Shown here one piece after another: positions 39,846 through 49,043 of a DNA stretch of 64,000 nucleotides. The stretch covers positions 372,001 to 436,000 of the forward strand of contig CAWCQQ010000001.1 in assembly GCA_963797675.1 (NCBI GenBank), read 5' to 3'. The notes below the pieces were generated by a model. It made no database searches. It worked only from the letters and a program-made list of their open reading frames with translations, and had not been told where the DNA came from. The DNA is from DASQPR01 sp963797675. Lineage in GTDB: Bacteria; Actinomycetota; Actinomycetes; Mycobacteriales; Micromonosporaceae. Both the position numbers and the translations under genes were made by a program. Within the stretch, counting starts at the first letter, position 1; every line of letters begins with the position of its first letter.

Positions 39846-40573
39846 GTGTCCGAAAATCCAATGCCGACCATCGTCCTCATCCACGGTGCATGGGCCGACG
39901 GGTCATCCTGGAACGGCGTCATGCCCCTGCTGACTCGCGACGGCTACAGCGGTACGAGTCCCACCCAACCTGCTACGGAGCCTGTCGAACGACGCGGCGA
40001 ACGTCGCTGACTTCCTGTCCACGATCAGCGGGCCGATCATCCTGGTCGGCCACTCGTACGGTGGCGCCGTGATCACCAATGCAGCCACCGGCAACACCAA
40101 CATCAAGGCGCTCGTCTACGTGGACGCCTTCGCACCGGACGAGGGCTGAGATGGTGTTCCCGCTCGCCGGCGCCGAATCCGCCGCGGCCGCCGACCCGAC
40201 CACCATCTTCGACTTCGTGCCATATCCCGGGTCACCCGAAGGCGATGTCGACCTGTACCTCAAAAAGAGCCTGTTCATCCCGACGTTCGCCAGCGGTGTA
40301 GCGACCGAGGTGGCCGAACTTCTGTACGCCAGCCAACGTCCACTGTCGCTCAGCGCCGGGAACGCACCGTCCGGCGCTCCGGCCTGGAAGACGATCCCTT
40401 CCTGGTACGTGCTCGGCACCTCCGACAAGATCATCACGCCAGTACAGCAGCAGATGATGGCGGAGCGCGCCAAATCGACGATCACCCGCGTCGATGCCGG
40501 TCACCTGTCGATGATCAGTCACCCCGATGTCGTCACGGACGTCATCCGCGAGGCGGCAGGCCAAGCCCTGTAA
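39846..40573 (+). CDS. Alpha/beta hydrolase
   Basis: About 242 aa. GTG 39846 after CCGGAGGAG. Oxyanion-hole HG in TIVLIHGAWADGSSW; nucleophile elbow ILVGHSYGGAVITNAA (Ser); later WYVLGTSDKIITPVQQQMMA and the catalytic His in DAGHLSMISHPDVV. Resembles the small esterase/haloperoxidase-like hydrolases often annotated in actinobacteria. Breaks near 39960 and 40147, the second creating a false TGA after DAFAPDEG. Substrate unknown. Confidence 0.82.
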
Positions 40574-40888
40574 GAAATCGCTTCTCGATCACCTCAAGGC
40601 TGCGACGCCACTCGAGGATGTCGCTGGGCCGGCCGAGCCGACCAGCCTCATCCCGGCCGTATAGATAGCGACAGGTTCGTCGTTCCTGGCCGCCAGCGTT
40701 CCTGCCATCCGGCGCCGAAGTCAGCGAATTCCATGGCAAGCGAGCCGCCCGCTGGGCGGATGGAGTCTTTCGCCGCGGACGACGACAATGAAGCGGGACC
40801 TGAGTGGCGGACGATAAGGGGTAGCCGTGGATGCGCGTGACGGGCTCGGAGAGCTGTCGAATCGGCCGGGTACGAGGGAGCAGCACCG
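40574..40888. other. Intergenic, no confident gene
   Basis: About 315 bases. A short plus frame beginning VDARDGLGELSNRPGTREQ (about 40829) runs to TGA overlapping the GTG of the next gene and could be its true N-terminus if one base is extra. A minus-strand frame across the interval (containing ...GRDEAGRLGRPSDILEWRRS) is open but unrecognised. Confidence 0.4.
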
Positions 40889-41722
40889 GTGAGGGCCGAG
40901 AAGCGATTCGCCGAACGCGAGGAAGAGGCCCAGCAGGTGGCCGCGAACGGCGACGCCGCCGAGGCCGCACGACTGCTTCGGCGGATCGTCATGGACCGTG
41001 AGCGGGTCACCGGTACCGAGGCTCCCAAGACGCTCACCGCCCGCGCCTGGCTGGCGCATGCCGTGGCGGCGAGCGGTGACCTGGTCGAGGCGTCGAGGCT
41101 GTTGCGGGAATTGGTTCCGGACCAGACGCGCAGGCGCGGCCCCGATCACGCCGAGACCCTGTACGCCCGACGGCTCCTCGCGTACGTCATCGGGGAGAGC
41201 GGTGACCGGGAACAGGCCCTCGAGCTGTTGCGGGACTTGATCCCGGACCAGACCCGAAGCCTCGGCGCCGACCACGAAGAGACCCTGATATCACGACGCC
41301 TGCAAGCGGAATTCATCGGTGAGGACGGCGACAGCGTCGAAGCGGTGCGGTTGCTGCGGGAGTTGATCCCGGAACAGATCAGCGGCCTCCGCCCCGATCA
41401 CCCCGAGACTCTGCTGGCCCGGCGCCTTCTGGCGTTCTACGTCTGGGTCGGCGGGGGGACCGGCGAGGCGGTGCGGCTGTTGCAGGACCTGATCCCGGAC
41501 CAGATCCGCGGCCTCGGTGCCGACCGCGAAGAGACCCTGATCAGCCGACGTCAGCTCGCGGAATTCATCGGAACCGCCGGCGACGACGACGAGGCGGTGC
41601 GGTTGCTGCGGGAGCTGATCCCGGACCAGACCCGCAGCCTCGGCCCCGATCACAAGGAAACCCTGCTGGCCCGGCGCCAACTCGGGTATTTCACCAGCGA
41701 GGACGCCGACCAGCCTGGGTAG
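40889..41722 (+). CDS. Tandem TPR-like repeat protein
   Basis: 277-aa soluble protein, intact, GTG 40889 after GGGAG. It is almost entirely repeats of about 43 residues, each with the pattern EAVRLLRELIPDQTRSLGPD followed by HxETLLARRxLAxFIGxxGD, six copies counting the degenerate first. The spacing and Leu/Ala pattern match TPR units of the kind found next to NB-ARC or trypsin-like domains in actinobacteria, but no such domain is attached here. Likely a protein-protein interaction scaffold with an unknown partner. Confidence 0.75.
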   Translation: MRAEKRFAEREEEAQQVAANGDAAEAARLLRRIVMDRERVTGTEAPKTLTARAWLAHAVAASGDLVEASRLLRELVPDQTRRRGPDHAETLYARRLLAYVIGESGDREQALELLRDLIPDQTRSLGADHEETLISRRLQAEFIGEDGDSVEAVRLLRELIPEQISGLRPDHPETLLARRLLAFYVWVGGGTGEAVRLLQDLIPDQIRGLGADREETLISRRQLAEFIGTAGDDDEAVRLLRELIPDQTRSLGPDHKETLLARRQLGYFTSEDADQPG

Positions 41723-41745
41723 CGCCGTGTCGCTAGGGTCGCGGG

Positions 41746-42252
41746 ATGCCTATACACCCTTACGTCGCGGATCTGCGCGCCAAAGTCGGTCCCGGATTGA
41801 TCATGTTTCCCGGGGTCAGCGCCGTCGTACTCAATGACGCCGGTGAGATCCTGCTCGGCCAGCGCGCGGACAACCTGAAGTGGTCCATCATCGCGGGCAT
41901 GCTCGACCCCGGTGAGCAGCCCGCCGATGGCGTGCTGCGGGAGATCTTCGAAGAAACCGGGGTACGCGCAACCATCGACCGTATCGCCGGAATCGCCCTG
42001 CATGAGACCACCTATCCGAATGGCGACCGCTGTCACTTCGTCAATACGTGGTTCCGTTGCTACGCCATCGGCGGCGAGGCGTGTGTGAACGACGACGAGT
42101 CCGTGGCGGTCGGATGGTTCCCGGTCGACCGGCTGCCGGAGATGGGTCCGTTTGCGATGCTGCGGATCCGTACGTCACTGGAGAAGGACGCGCCCACATG
42201 GTTCGCGCCGCCCGGTGAGCAGCACCCGGATCTGGTTGTCAACGGTTGGTGA
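41746..42252 (+). CDS. Nudix hydrolase
   Basis: 168 aa, intact. Complete Nudix box GMLDPGEQPADGVLREIFEETGV (shown in two parts: GMLDPGEQPADGV, LREIFEETGV; consensus GX5EX7REUXEEXGU) that binds Mg and cleaves nucleoside-diphosphate-X. N-terminal YVADLRAKVGPGLIMFPGVS resembles a subgroup acting on small nucleotides; substrate unknown. It follows the TPR gene by 23 bases. Confidence 0.9.
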   Translation: MPIHPYVADLRAKVGPGLIMFPGVSAVVLNDAGEILLGQRADNLKWSIIAGMLDPGEQPADGVLREIFEETGVRATIDRIAGIALHETTYPNGDRCHFVNTWFRCYAIGGEACVNDDESVAVGWFPVDRLPEMGPFAMLRIRTSLEKDAPTWFAPPGEQHPDLVVNGW

Positions 42253-42271
42253 TGATGCAATACTTCACCAC

Positions 42272-42595
42272 ATGGTTAAGGATTCGCTCGGAGGTGTCTT
42301 CGGCGCGTTGGCCGACCCGACCCGCCGGATGATGATCGACGACCTGGTGCGGCACGGATCGCGTACGGCCGGCGAACTCGCCGCGCCACACGCGATCTCG
42401 CTGCCGGCGGTCAGCAAGCATCTTGCCGTGCTCGAACGGGCCGGTCTGGCAACCCGTGAACGTCGCGGTCGCAACCAGGTCTTCACGATCAATCCGCAAC
42501 CGTTCCGTGAGGCGACCGAGTGGTTCGACCGGCATCAGCGGTTCTGGGAGCGGCACCTCGACTCGTTGTCCGGATATCTGGAGGAGACCGCATGA
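42272..42595 (+). CDS. ArsR-family transcriptional regulator
   Basis: 107 aa winged helix-turn-helix: LGGVFGALADPTRRMMIDDL, SLPAVSKHLAVLERAGLATR, then RRGRNQVFTINPQPFREATE. No metal-binding Cys pattern, so probably not a metal sensor; this is the sub-family usually paired with AHSA1 genes. Stop overlaps the next gene (ATGA). Confidence 0.9.
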   Translation: MVKDSLGGVFGALADPTRRMMIDDLVRHGSRTAGELAAPHAISLPAVSKHLAVLERAGLATRERRGRNQVFTINPQPFREATEWFDRHQRFWERHLDSLSGYLEETA

Positions 42596-43016
42596 CCACC
42601 GTTGCCATCACGCGGACGTTCGCCGCGCCGCCGGAGCGGGTGTGGGCAGCGCTCACCGATGCCGAGGCGCTCGCGGCCTGGTTCTGGCCGGAGCAGTTGG
42701 AGACGAAGGTGACCGCCGACGTACGGGTGGGTGGCGAATATCGGATCGAGTCGACCAACGCGGACATGGCGATCTCCGGCCGCTACCGGGAGGTCACACC
42801 GCCGCAACGCCTGGTGATGTCGTGGCGCTGGGACGGCGAAGAGGACGAGAGCCTCGTCACGATCGATCTGTCACCGGCGGCGGGCGGCACCGAGATCAGC
42901 CTTCGGCATGATCGGCTCAGTGACGATCGAGCCCGAGATCTGCACGAGGAAGGCTGGAACGACTGCCTGGACCGGCTTCCGGCCTGGTTGTGCCCCGGAC
43001 CGGGTGTGCGCGCTAG
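42592..43016 (+). CDS. SRPBCC / AHSA1-domain protein
   Basis: About 140 aa with the helix-grip fold: ITRTFAAPPERVWAALTDAE, LAAWFWPEQLETKVTADVRV, GGEYRIESTNADMAISGRYR, SLRHDRLSDDRARDLHEEGW and the closing GWNDCLDRLPAWL. Coupled to the ArsR gene by a 4-base overlap; such pairs are common and the AHSA1 protein is thought to bind a small hydrophobic ligand. A break near 42990 puts the end in another frame (TAG 43016). Confidence 0.88.
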
Positions 43017-43915
43017 CGCGGGATCAGGGTCAGGAGGGTCGCTTCCGGGGGGCAGGAGAACCGGATCGGGGCGGTCGGATGCGTACCCAGGCCGGCCGAG
43101 ACGTGCAGCCACGTCTTGCGGTCGGGTGACGGCCACCGGTGCAGACCCCGGGCCATGCTGCGGTGCAGGCCACAGTTGGTCACGAGCGCGCCGTAGAACG
43201 GCACCCGGACCTGCCCGCCGTGGGTGTGCCCGGCCATGACGAGGTCGAAGCCGTCCGCCGCCATCTCGTTGATCACGCGGGGCTCGGGCGAGTGCGTCAG
43301 CGCCAGACGAAGGTCGGCGCCCTCGGCTGCCGGACCCGCGACCAGGTCGTACTCGTCGCGTCCGACGTGTGGATCGTCGACACCGATGATCTCGATCTCC
43401 CGGCCGCCGGCCTTGATCGTCGTACGGGCGTTGTTCATGTCCGCCCAGCCGGACGAGACGAACAGGCTGCGCAGCTCCTCGGAGGGCAGTTCGACGCCCT
43501 GCACGTACTCCTTGTCGCGGTTGAAGTAGCCCAGCGGGTTCTTGAACACCGGCCCGCGATAGTCGTTCGAGCCGAACACGAACGCGCCCGGCCGATCCAT
43601 CACCGGCTGCAGCGCCCGAGCGACGCCGGGCAGCGCATCCGGATTGGCCATGTTGTCGCCGGTGACGATGACCAGGTCGGGGTCGGTACCGACCAGTTCG
43701 CGTACCCACTGCTGTTTGCGCTTTTGACCCGGCATCATGTGCAGGTCCGAAATGTGCAGTACGCGCAGCGGCTCGGCATCCGGTGCGAGTACCGGCACGT
43801 CGCAGCGGCGCAGCGTGAACATGTTGCGTTCGATCAGCGACGCATAGGCGAACGTTGCGGCACCGGCCGCGATCGTCGTCGTGGCCGCGAGGCGGAATGC
43901 AGTACGCGTACGCAT
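43013..43915 (-). CDS. Metallophosphoesterase (YkuE/YaeI-like)
   Basis: 300 aa, intact. Membrane-anchored N-terminus (FRLAATTTIAAGAATFAYAS), then calcineurin-like phosphoesterase motifs: VLHISDLHMMPGQ (DxH), DLVIVTGDNMAN (GDx), FVFGSNDYRG (GNH-type, here GSND), ALTHSPEPRV and VMAGHTHGGQVRVP (GHxH). Members cleave lipid-linked or nucleotide phosphates at the membrane surface. The third motif reads GSND instead of GNHD, a common variant of this sub-family. Divergent from the YqeY gene. Confidence 0.92.
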   Translation of the reverse strand: MRTRTAFRLAATTTIAAGAATFAYASLIERNMFTLRRCDVPVLAPDAEPLRVLHISDLHMMPGQKRKQQWVRELVGTDPDLVIVTGDNMANPDALPGVARALQPVMDRPGAFVFGSNDYRGPVFKNPLGYFNRDKEYVQGVELPSEELRSLFVSSGWADMNNARTTIKAGGREIEIIGVDDPHVGRDEYDLVAGPAAEGADLRLALTHSPEPRVINEMAADGFDLVMAGHTHGGQVRVPFYGALVTNCGLHRSMARGLHRWPSPDRKTWLHVSAGLGTHPTAPIRFSCPPEATLLTLIPR

Positions 43916-44018
43916 AGGACGCAGCCTAGTGCGCGCGATTCGCGCCCATGCACGCGTCGCCACTGAGTGCGCGGTAAATCTGCGCACACGTATCCCGCGC
44001 GGAGTAGGTTCTTGCGTC

Positions 44019-44475
44019 ATGACCACGTTCAAGGATCGACTGGAATCCGACCTCCGCGACGCGATGAAGGCTCGCAACGAGCTGGTGACGTCGACGCTCC
44101 GGATGGCGATCGCCGCCGTACGGAACGAGGAGGTCGCGGGTGACGTCGCCCGTACGCTGTCCGACGACGAAGTGCTGGCGGTGCTGAAGCGGGAGACGAA
44201 GAAGCGTCGTGAGGCGGCCACTGCGTTTGCCGACGCCGGCCGGGCCGAGCAGGCCGCGAAGGAACGGGCCGAAGAGGGCGTACTCGAGACGTACCTGCCG
44301 GCGCAGCTGTCGGACGAGCAGCTGACGGCGCTCGTGACGACGGCACTCTGCCGGTCTGGACGTGACCGGCAAGAGCGCGATCGGGCCGGCGATGAAGGCT
44401 GCGAATGCCGCGGTCGCCGGCAACGCCGAGGGCGGTCGCGTCGCAGCCGAGGTCCGGCGTCAGCTCGGTCTGTGA
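44019..44475 (+). CDS. GatB/YqeY domain protein
   Basis: About 151 aa. YqeY fold: MTTFKDRLESDLRDAMKARN, STLRMAIAAVRNEEVAG, SDDEVLAVLKRETKKRREAA, ETYLPAQLSDEQLTALVTTA, and after a break near 44352 LDVTGKSAIGPAMKAANAAV to the end RRQLGL. The domain also closes GatB, where it aids tRNA recognition; the stand-alone protein has no settled role. Confidence 0.93.
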
Positions 44476-44478
44476 CAC

Positions 44479-44512
44479 AGCAGCCCCGCCCGATGGATCG
44501 GACGGGGCTGCT
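44479..44512. terminator. Terminator between YqeY and ponA2 genes
   Basis: Ten-bp stem AGCAGCCCCG/CGGGGCTGCT with a 14-base loop, between convergent genes. Confidence 0.85.
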
Positions 44513-44527
44513 CACGTTCGTTGTCGG

Positions 44528-47071
44528 CTACGGAAGGATGATCGGCCCGGGACCCGGGCCGGGCCGCCGTGGCCGCCACCACCGCCGCCGCCACCGCCTC
44601 CACCGCCACCACCGCCGCCTCCACCGCCACCGGGCCGCCGGTCGGGGGCGTACCGGTCGGTGGAGTCGTCCCCGGCGGCGTGACCACCACCGGCGCGGTG
44701 CCGTTGCTGGTGTAGATCGCGATGACCGCGTGCAGCGATGAACCGCCGTTCGGGTCGACCGCGGCCACCGAATCCGGCGGGCAGGCCGAGGCGATCGGCG
44801 TGTGCATGCACGATGTAGCGGAATCCGCGGCTCGTCAGCGAGGAGATCACGCTGGACTTGGACGGGCAGCCGGTGAACGCGGGTACGGACGCTCGCGTCC
44901 CGGTCGTGTACTCCGACGGAGGGCTCGGCCAGCCGACCACCTTCTTGCCCTTGATCACCGTCGCCATCGTGCTCGCGACCGCGTAGTTGATCTTCTTGTG
45001 CTTAGTATTCGATGCTGTTGGTGTCGCCGCCGAAGTCGGTATCCGCGTATTCACCCGCGATCGTCAGGTACGGCGTCATGCCCATGAACGCGTCCGCTGC
45101 GCCGTTGTCGGTGGTACCGGTCTTGCCGGCCCAGCCCGCGTAGCCCTTCATGTAAGTCTGGGTGTTCGTTGCCGTACCGCCGCCGACGCAGTGCGATTCG
45201 GTGTGGTTACCGACCGGGCACTTGGCCGCGTCCATCGCCGCGTCGGCGATCTGCGAGTCGATGGCCTGGTTGCACTGCGGCTTGCCGACGTCGAGCGCGT
45301 TACCGCTGAAATCGGTGATCGAGACGACCGGCGTCGGTGCGCAGTATTTGCCCTCGGCGTCGACCGCGGCGTACGCGGCAGCCATCTCCAGCGGGAACGT
45401 CGGCGTGACGCCGAGCGTGAACGAGTCGAAATACGGCTTGTTGTCGTAGTCGGGGAACTGCAGACCGAGCTTGACCGCGACCGTCGCCGCCTTGGCCGCG
45501 CCGGACGACGGGTCGCCGTTGGTGGACATCCGGTCTTCCAGCGGCACGAAGTAGCCGTTCACCGAGTGCCCGAACGCGTTCCACATGTTGTACGTGCCGT
45601 GCTCACGCTCGATGTCGGGCAGTAGTAGCCGCCGCAGGAGTTCGGGTCGGTCTTGACCGACGGGAAGTTGGAGATGTATTTGGTCTGAGCGTTGATGTTG
45701 TACGACAACGGCAAGCCGTCCTGAAGTGCGGCGATCATCGTGAACATCTTGAACGTCGATCCGAACTGGTATCCGTTGATCGACGGCTCGCCGCTGATCA
45801 GGGGAAGCGTCGTGTTCGGATAGTTGCCCTGGGTGACGCCCTCGGCCACCTTCGCCGGGTCCTTCATCGGCCCGTTGTTCGTGGTGACGTTGCTGAACTT
45901 CCGGTTAACCGCCATCACCTGCACCTGACCGGTGCCGGGCTGGACGCCGGCGAGCATCATCGTGTGATCATCGTTGTTGTTGGTCTGCGCGGCGATCGCC
46001 TTGTCCGCCGCCGCCTGGTACGTGACGTTGAGCGACGTGATGATCTTGTAGCCGCCGGTCTCCAGCTGGTTCTCGCGCGAGAATTCGTCCGCGCCGAACG
46101 CCTCCTGCGTGTCCCACCAGCGCTGGAGGTAGTCACAGAAGAAGCCCCACTTGATGTTGACCGAGGCGGTACAGCCGTTCTTCGGCGTCTGGAACTTCAA
46201 CACCACCGGCGTGGCGATCGCCTCGGCGTACTCGGCCGGGGTGATGTAGCCGGCGGCCAGCATGTTCGGAAGCACGTGCTGTCCCGGCGGTCCTTCGCCG
46301 CCTTCGGGATAGAGCTTGGGGTCGAGCGTGCTCGGCGCCTGGACGAGGCCGGCGAGCAGAGCCGACTGAGCGACGGTCAGCTGGCTCGGCAGCTCGCTGA
46401 AGTAGGTCTCGGAGGCCGCGTAGATGCCGAACGTCTGCTCGCCGAACGGCGCGATGTTCAGGTAGCGGCGGAGGATCTCCTGCTTCGCGGCGTGCTCGTC
46501 GCCGTTGAACTGCGTCGTCAGCTGGTTCTCGACGCGCGATCGCCTCGTGCATCTCGCGGACCTTGCGGCCGATGGTGTCCTGCGGTCGCGTCCAGCACCT
46601 CCTGAGGCGAGGTCGCGGTATACGACGTCTGAAGACGCACGTACTGCATGGTCAGCGTCGAGGCACCCTGCTGGTTGTCGCCGTCCGCGGAGCTGTTGTT
46701 GACGAATGCGCGGAGGACACCGCGAGGATCGACGCCGTGGTGGCTGTAGAAGCGGGTGTCCTCGGACGCGACGATCGCGTTCAGCATGTTCGGCGAGATT
46801 TCGTTGACGTCACCACATCGTGTCGGTTCTCGTCGAAGATCGTCGCGATCAGCGTCGTGCCGTCCGACGCGTAGATGGTCGAGGCCTGCGGCGCCAGCTG
46901 CTGCCTGAGTGTCGAGGGCAGGTTATCGAAGTCGTCCGCGCCGGCCTTGGCGGCCAGCGCGGTGACGGCGATGGCGGGGAACGCCGCGGCGGCGACGACG
47001 AGTCCGGCGAGCAGGCCGCAGATAACTAGTGCAGCCGCATTCGACAGGAGGCTGTGGTCGTGTTTCCGCAT
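44528..47071 (-). CDS. ponA2: Bifunctional penicillin-binding protein (class A, PonA2-like)
   Basis: Peptidoglycan glycosyltransferase/transpeptidase, about 845 aa, one N-terminal membrane anchor (AAALVICGLLAGLVVAAAAF). GT51 domain: EDTRFYSHHGVDPRGVLRA (catalytic Glu) and GASTLTMQYVRLQ. Transpeptidase domain: GSTFKMF (SxxK nucleophile), HSVNGYF (SxN) and GWAGKTGTTDNG (KTG). C-terminal PASTA-like region (PSKSSVISSLTSRGF) and a long Gly-rich tail ending GPGPGPIILP at TAG 44528. Breaks near 46800, 46590, 46540, 46295, 45615, 45005, 44805 and 44640. Context (whiB4, ArsA pair) matches the mycobacterial ponA2 locus. Confidence 0.9.
44565..44640 (-). repeat. Triplet-rich low-complexity tract at ponA2 3' end
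   Basis: Near-perfect run of GGN codons on the minus strand encoding about 20 glycines. The plus-strand frame would read as a proline run and is a shadow. Length in this assembly may be unreliable. Confidence 0.75.
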
Positions 47072-47458
47072 CCAGTTCACCGGGTCAATGTACGGGATGA
47101 AACACAGGAGCCATGTCCTACGCGTCGCCGCTTCGTTGAGCTTGACGCGCTCGGGGGCTGCGGTGCGTCTCAGCACCCGCAAGACATGTGTGGGCGGTAT
47201 CGTCCATTCTGTCCGGATTAGCGAATTTTGCTGACAACGTTGCGTAATCGGCTGACTACGGAGCATGATGATTCGGCGTGGTAGCCCACGTGGCTCTCAG
47301 GTTCTCGAGAGTGACGTTGCGATCTATGTGAGAAATCTGTGTATTTCGTCTCGACGGTGAAAATCGGGGGCCATCGAGATCGTCGCGCAGGTGGACGCTA
47401 GATACGGCAACACCGGGGGGAAAGCAAGACGGGGAAGTACGAAGGGGGACGGTGACAA
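47072..47458. other. Divergent promoter region between ponA2 and whiB4
   Basis: About 390 bases without a supported gene. It is A/T-rich for this genome and contains a CACGTG palindrome (about 47288) and CTCGAG (about 47304). It should hold both promoters; I cannot place -10/-35 boxes with confidence. Confidence 0.5.
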
Positions 47459-47764
47459 ATGGGGATGGTTGCTGACTGGCCAAGCGTTGCGGCGTGCCGT
47501 AACGGTGACCCGGACGCTCTGTTTGTGCAGGGGGCAGAACAGAACGTCGCAAAACGGATTTGCCGCAGCTGCCCGGTCCGGTACGAGTGCCTTGCCGACG
47601 CGCTCGATAACCGGATTGAGTTCGGGGTATGGGGAGGCATGACCGAACGCGAGCGCCGCGCACTTCTGCGTCGGCACCCGCAGGTGGCAAGCTGGCGCAA
47701 GACTTTCGAGGCAGCACTCCTCAAAGAGGGCGCCAAGGATCGGGAGCTTGTTTCCGCCGGTTAG
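47459..47764 (+). CDS. whiB4: WhiB-family Fe-S transcription factor (WhiB4/WblA type)
   Basis: 101-aa WhiB protein. Four conserved cysteines at 13, 35, 38 and 44 (ACRNG; CRSCPVRYEC) for a [4Fe-4S] cluster, and the GVWGG beta-turn at 56-60 followed by a basic DNA-binding tail (ERRALLRRHP). The neighbours ponA2 and two ArsA-like ATPases are the same as those of mycobacterial whiB4, so I use that name by synteny. A redox/NO-responsive regulator of differentiation or oxidative-stress genes. ATG 47459 is the first of two candidates (second at 47465). Confidence 0.93.
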   Translation: MGMVADWPSVAACRNGDPDALFVQGAEQNVAKRICRSCPVRYECLADALDNRIEFGVWGGMTERERRALLRRHPQVASWRKTFEAALLKEGAKDRELVSAG

Positions 47765-47769
47765 CACGA

Positions 47770-47785
47770 GCCCGCTGACGCGGGC
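47770..47785. terminator. Short hairpin between convergent whiB4 and ArsA gene
   Basis: Six-bp stem GCCCGC/GCGGGC, loop TGAC. Weak and without a T-run, but correctly placed for both genes. Confidence 0.4.
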
Positions 47786-47804
47786 GAACTGAGCATCGCG
47801 ATAA

Positions 47805-48971
47805 CTACGAAAAAGCAGCACCAATACCACGCAGCCCGTCGATGTCATGGACATCGGCGGGCTGCGCGGCGATCGAGACGATCGGCACACGCGGGTGCAG
47901 CGCGCTGAACGTTGCGGTGACTTCGGTCTCACGTACCACTTGCTCGGTCAATTCGGCGTGGATCCGCAACGCGTCCGCGGTGGCCGCGTGGGTGCCGGCC
48001 GCGTCGAGCGCGACCGCCGCGGAGCGCGCGTCCGCCGCGGACAAGCCAGGGACCAAAACCTCATGGGTACGGTTCAGCACGAGCCCGAGCAGCGGCATTT
48101 TGTCCCGGGCGAGCCGGCCGGCGAAGTAACCGGCTTCCCGGATCGCGTCCGGCTCGGGCGCTGCCACCACGAGGAAGGCCGTCTCCGGTGCCTGCAGGAT
48201 CTTGTAGGTGCGGTCGGCCCGCTCGCGGAACCCGCCGAACGTCGAGTCGAGCGCCGAGATGAAGCCGGACAGGTCGGTGAGCAGCTGGCCGCCGAGGATC
48301 TTCTGGACCGCTCGCGAGAACACGCCGAACGACGCCGTGACCAGGTTGAACATGCTGCGGCCGCCGGCCCGGGCCGGTGCCAGCAGGACGCGCAGCATCC
48401 GGCCGTCCAGGAACCGGGACAGGCGGGCCGGCGCATCCAGGAAATCGAGCGCCGAACGCGACGGCGGCGTGTCCACGACGATGAGTTCCCATTCGTCGAG
48501 CGCGCGCAACTGGCCGAGCTTCTCCATCGCCATGTACTCCTGCGTCCCGGAGAACGTCGAACTCATGGCCTGATAGAACGGGTTCGCGAAGATATCCTCG
48601 GCGCGTTTGCTGTCGGTGTGCTGCAGCACGACCTCGTCGAACGTGCGCTTCATGTCGAGCATCATGGCGTGCAACTCGCCGCCGTTCGCCGTGCTGAAGC
48701 CCTTGACCAACCGCGGTGTGTTCGACAGCTCGGACAGGCCGAGTGCCTGGGCGAGTCGGCGCGCCGGGTCGATCGTCAGCACGACCGTACGGCGACCGTG
48801 CTCCTCGGCGGCGCGCAAACCGAGCGCGGCTGCGGTGGTCGTCTTGCCCACGCCACCCGAGCCGCAGCAGACCACGATGCGGATAGACGGGTCGGCCAGG
48901 ATCGCATCGACATCGAGCCCGGGCGCATGTCCAGGCGGGTGTCCGGCTGGTTCGGGTTGGGTCGATGCCAC
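47805..48971 (-). CDS. ArsA/GET3-like ATPase (Rv3680-like)
   Basis: 388 aa, intact. Deviant Walker A VVCCGSGGVGKTTTAAALGL near residue 35, switch-type segment VLTIDPARRLAQALGL, and Walker B ELIVVDTPPSRSALDFL. Related to the arsenite pump ATPase and to GET3, but with no arsenic-binding Cys set; mycobacterial homologues in this locus form a pair implicated in cell-envelope metabolite handling. It is the second gene of the pair, 72 bases after the first, and convergent with whiB4. Confidence 0.9.
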   Translation of the reverse strand: MASTQPEPAGHPPGHAPGLDVDAILADPSIRIVVCCGSGGVGKTTTAAALGLRAAEEHGRRTVVLTIDPARRLAQALGLSELSNTPRLVKGFSTANGGELHAMMLDMKRTFDEVVLQHTDSKRAEDIFANPFYQAMSSTFSGTQEYMAMEKLGQLRALDEWELIVVDTPPSRSALDFLDAPARLSRFLDGRMLRVLLAPARAGGRSMFNLVTASFGVFSRAVQKILGGQLLTDLSGFISALDSTFGGFRERADRTYKILQAPETAFLVVAAPEPDAIREAGYFAGRLARDKMPLLGLVLNRTHEVLVPGLSAADARSAAVALDAAGTHAATADALRIHAELTEQVVRETEVTATFSALHPRVPIVSIAAQPADVHDIDGLRGIGAAFS

Positions 48972-49043
48972 CGATGCAGCGTATCCCGACCAGGTCTCGT
49001 ACCACCGCAGATGCCCTGCTGCGACGCGGACGATCGCGGGTGC

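Noticed and set aside
44405..44683. Proline-rich plus-strand protein
   Set aside because: It is the reverse reading of the PonA2 glycine tail.
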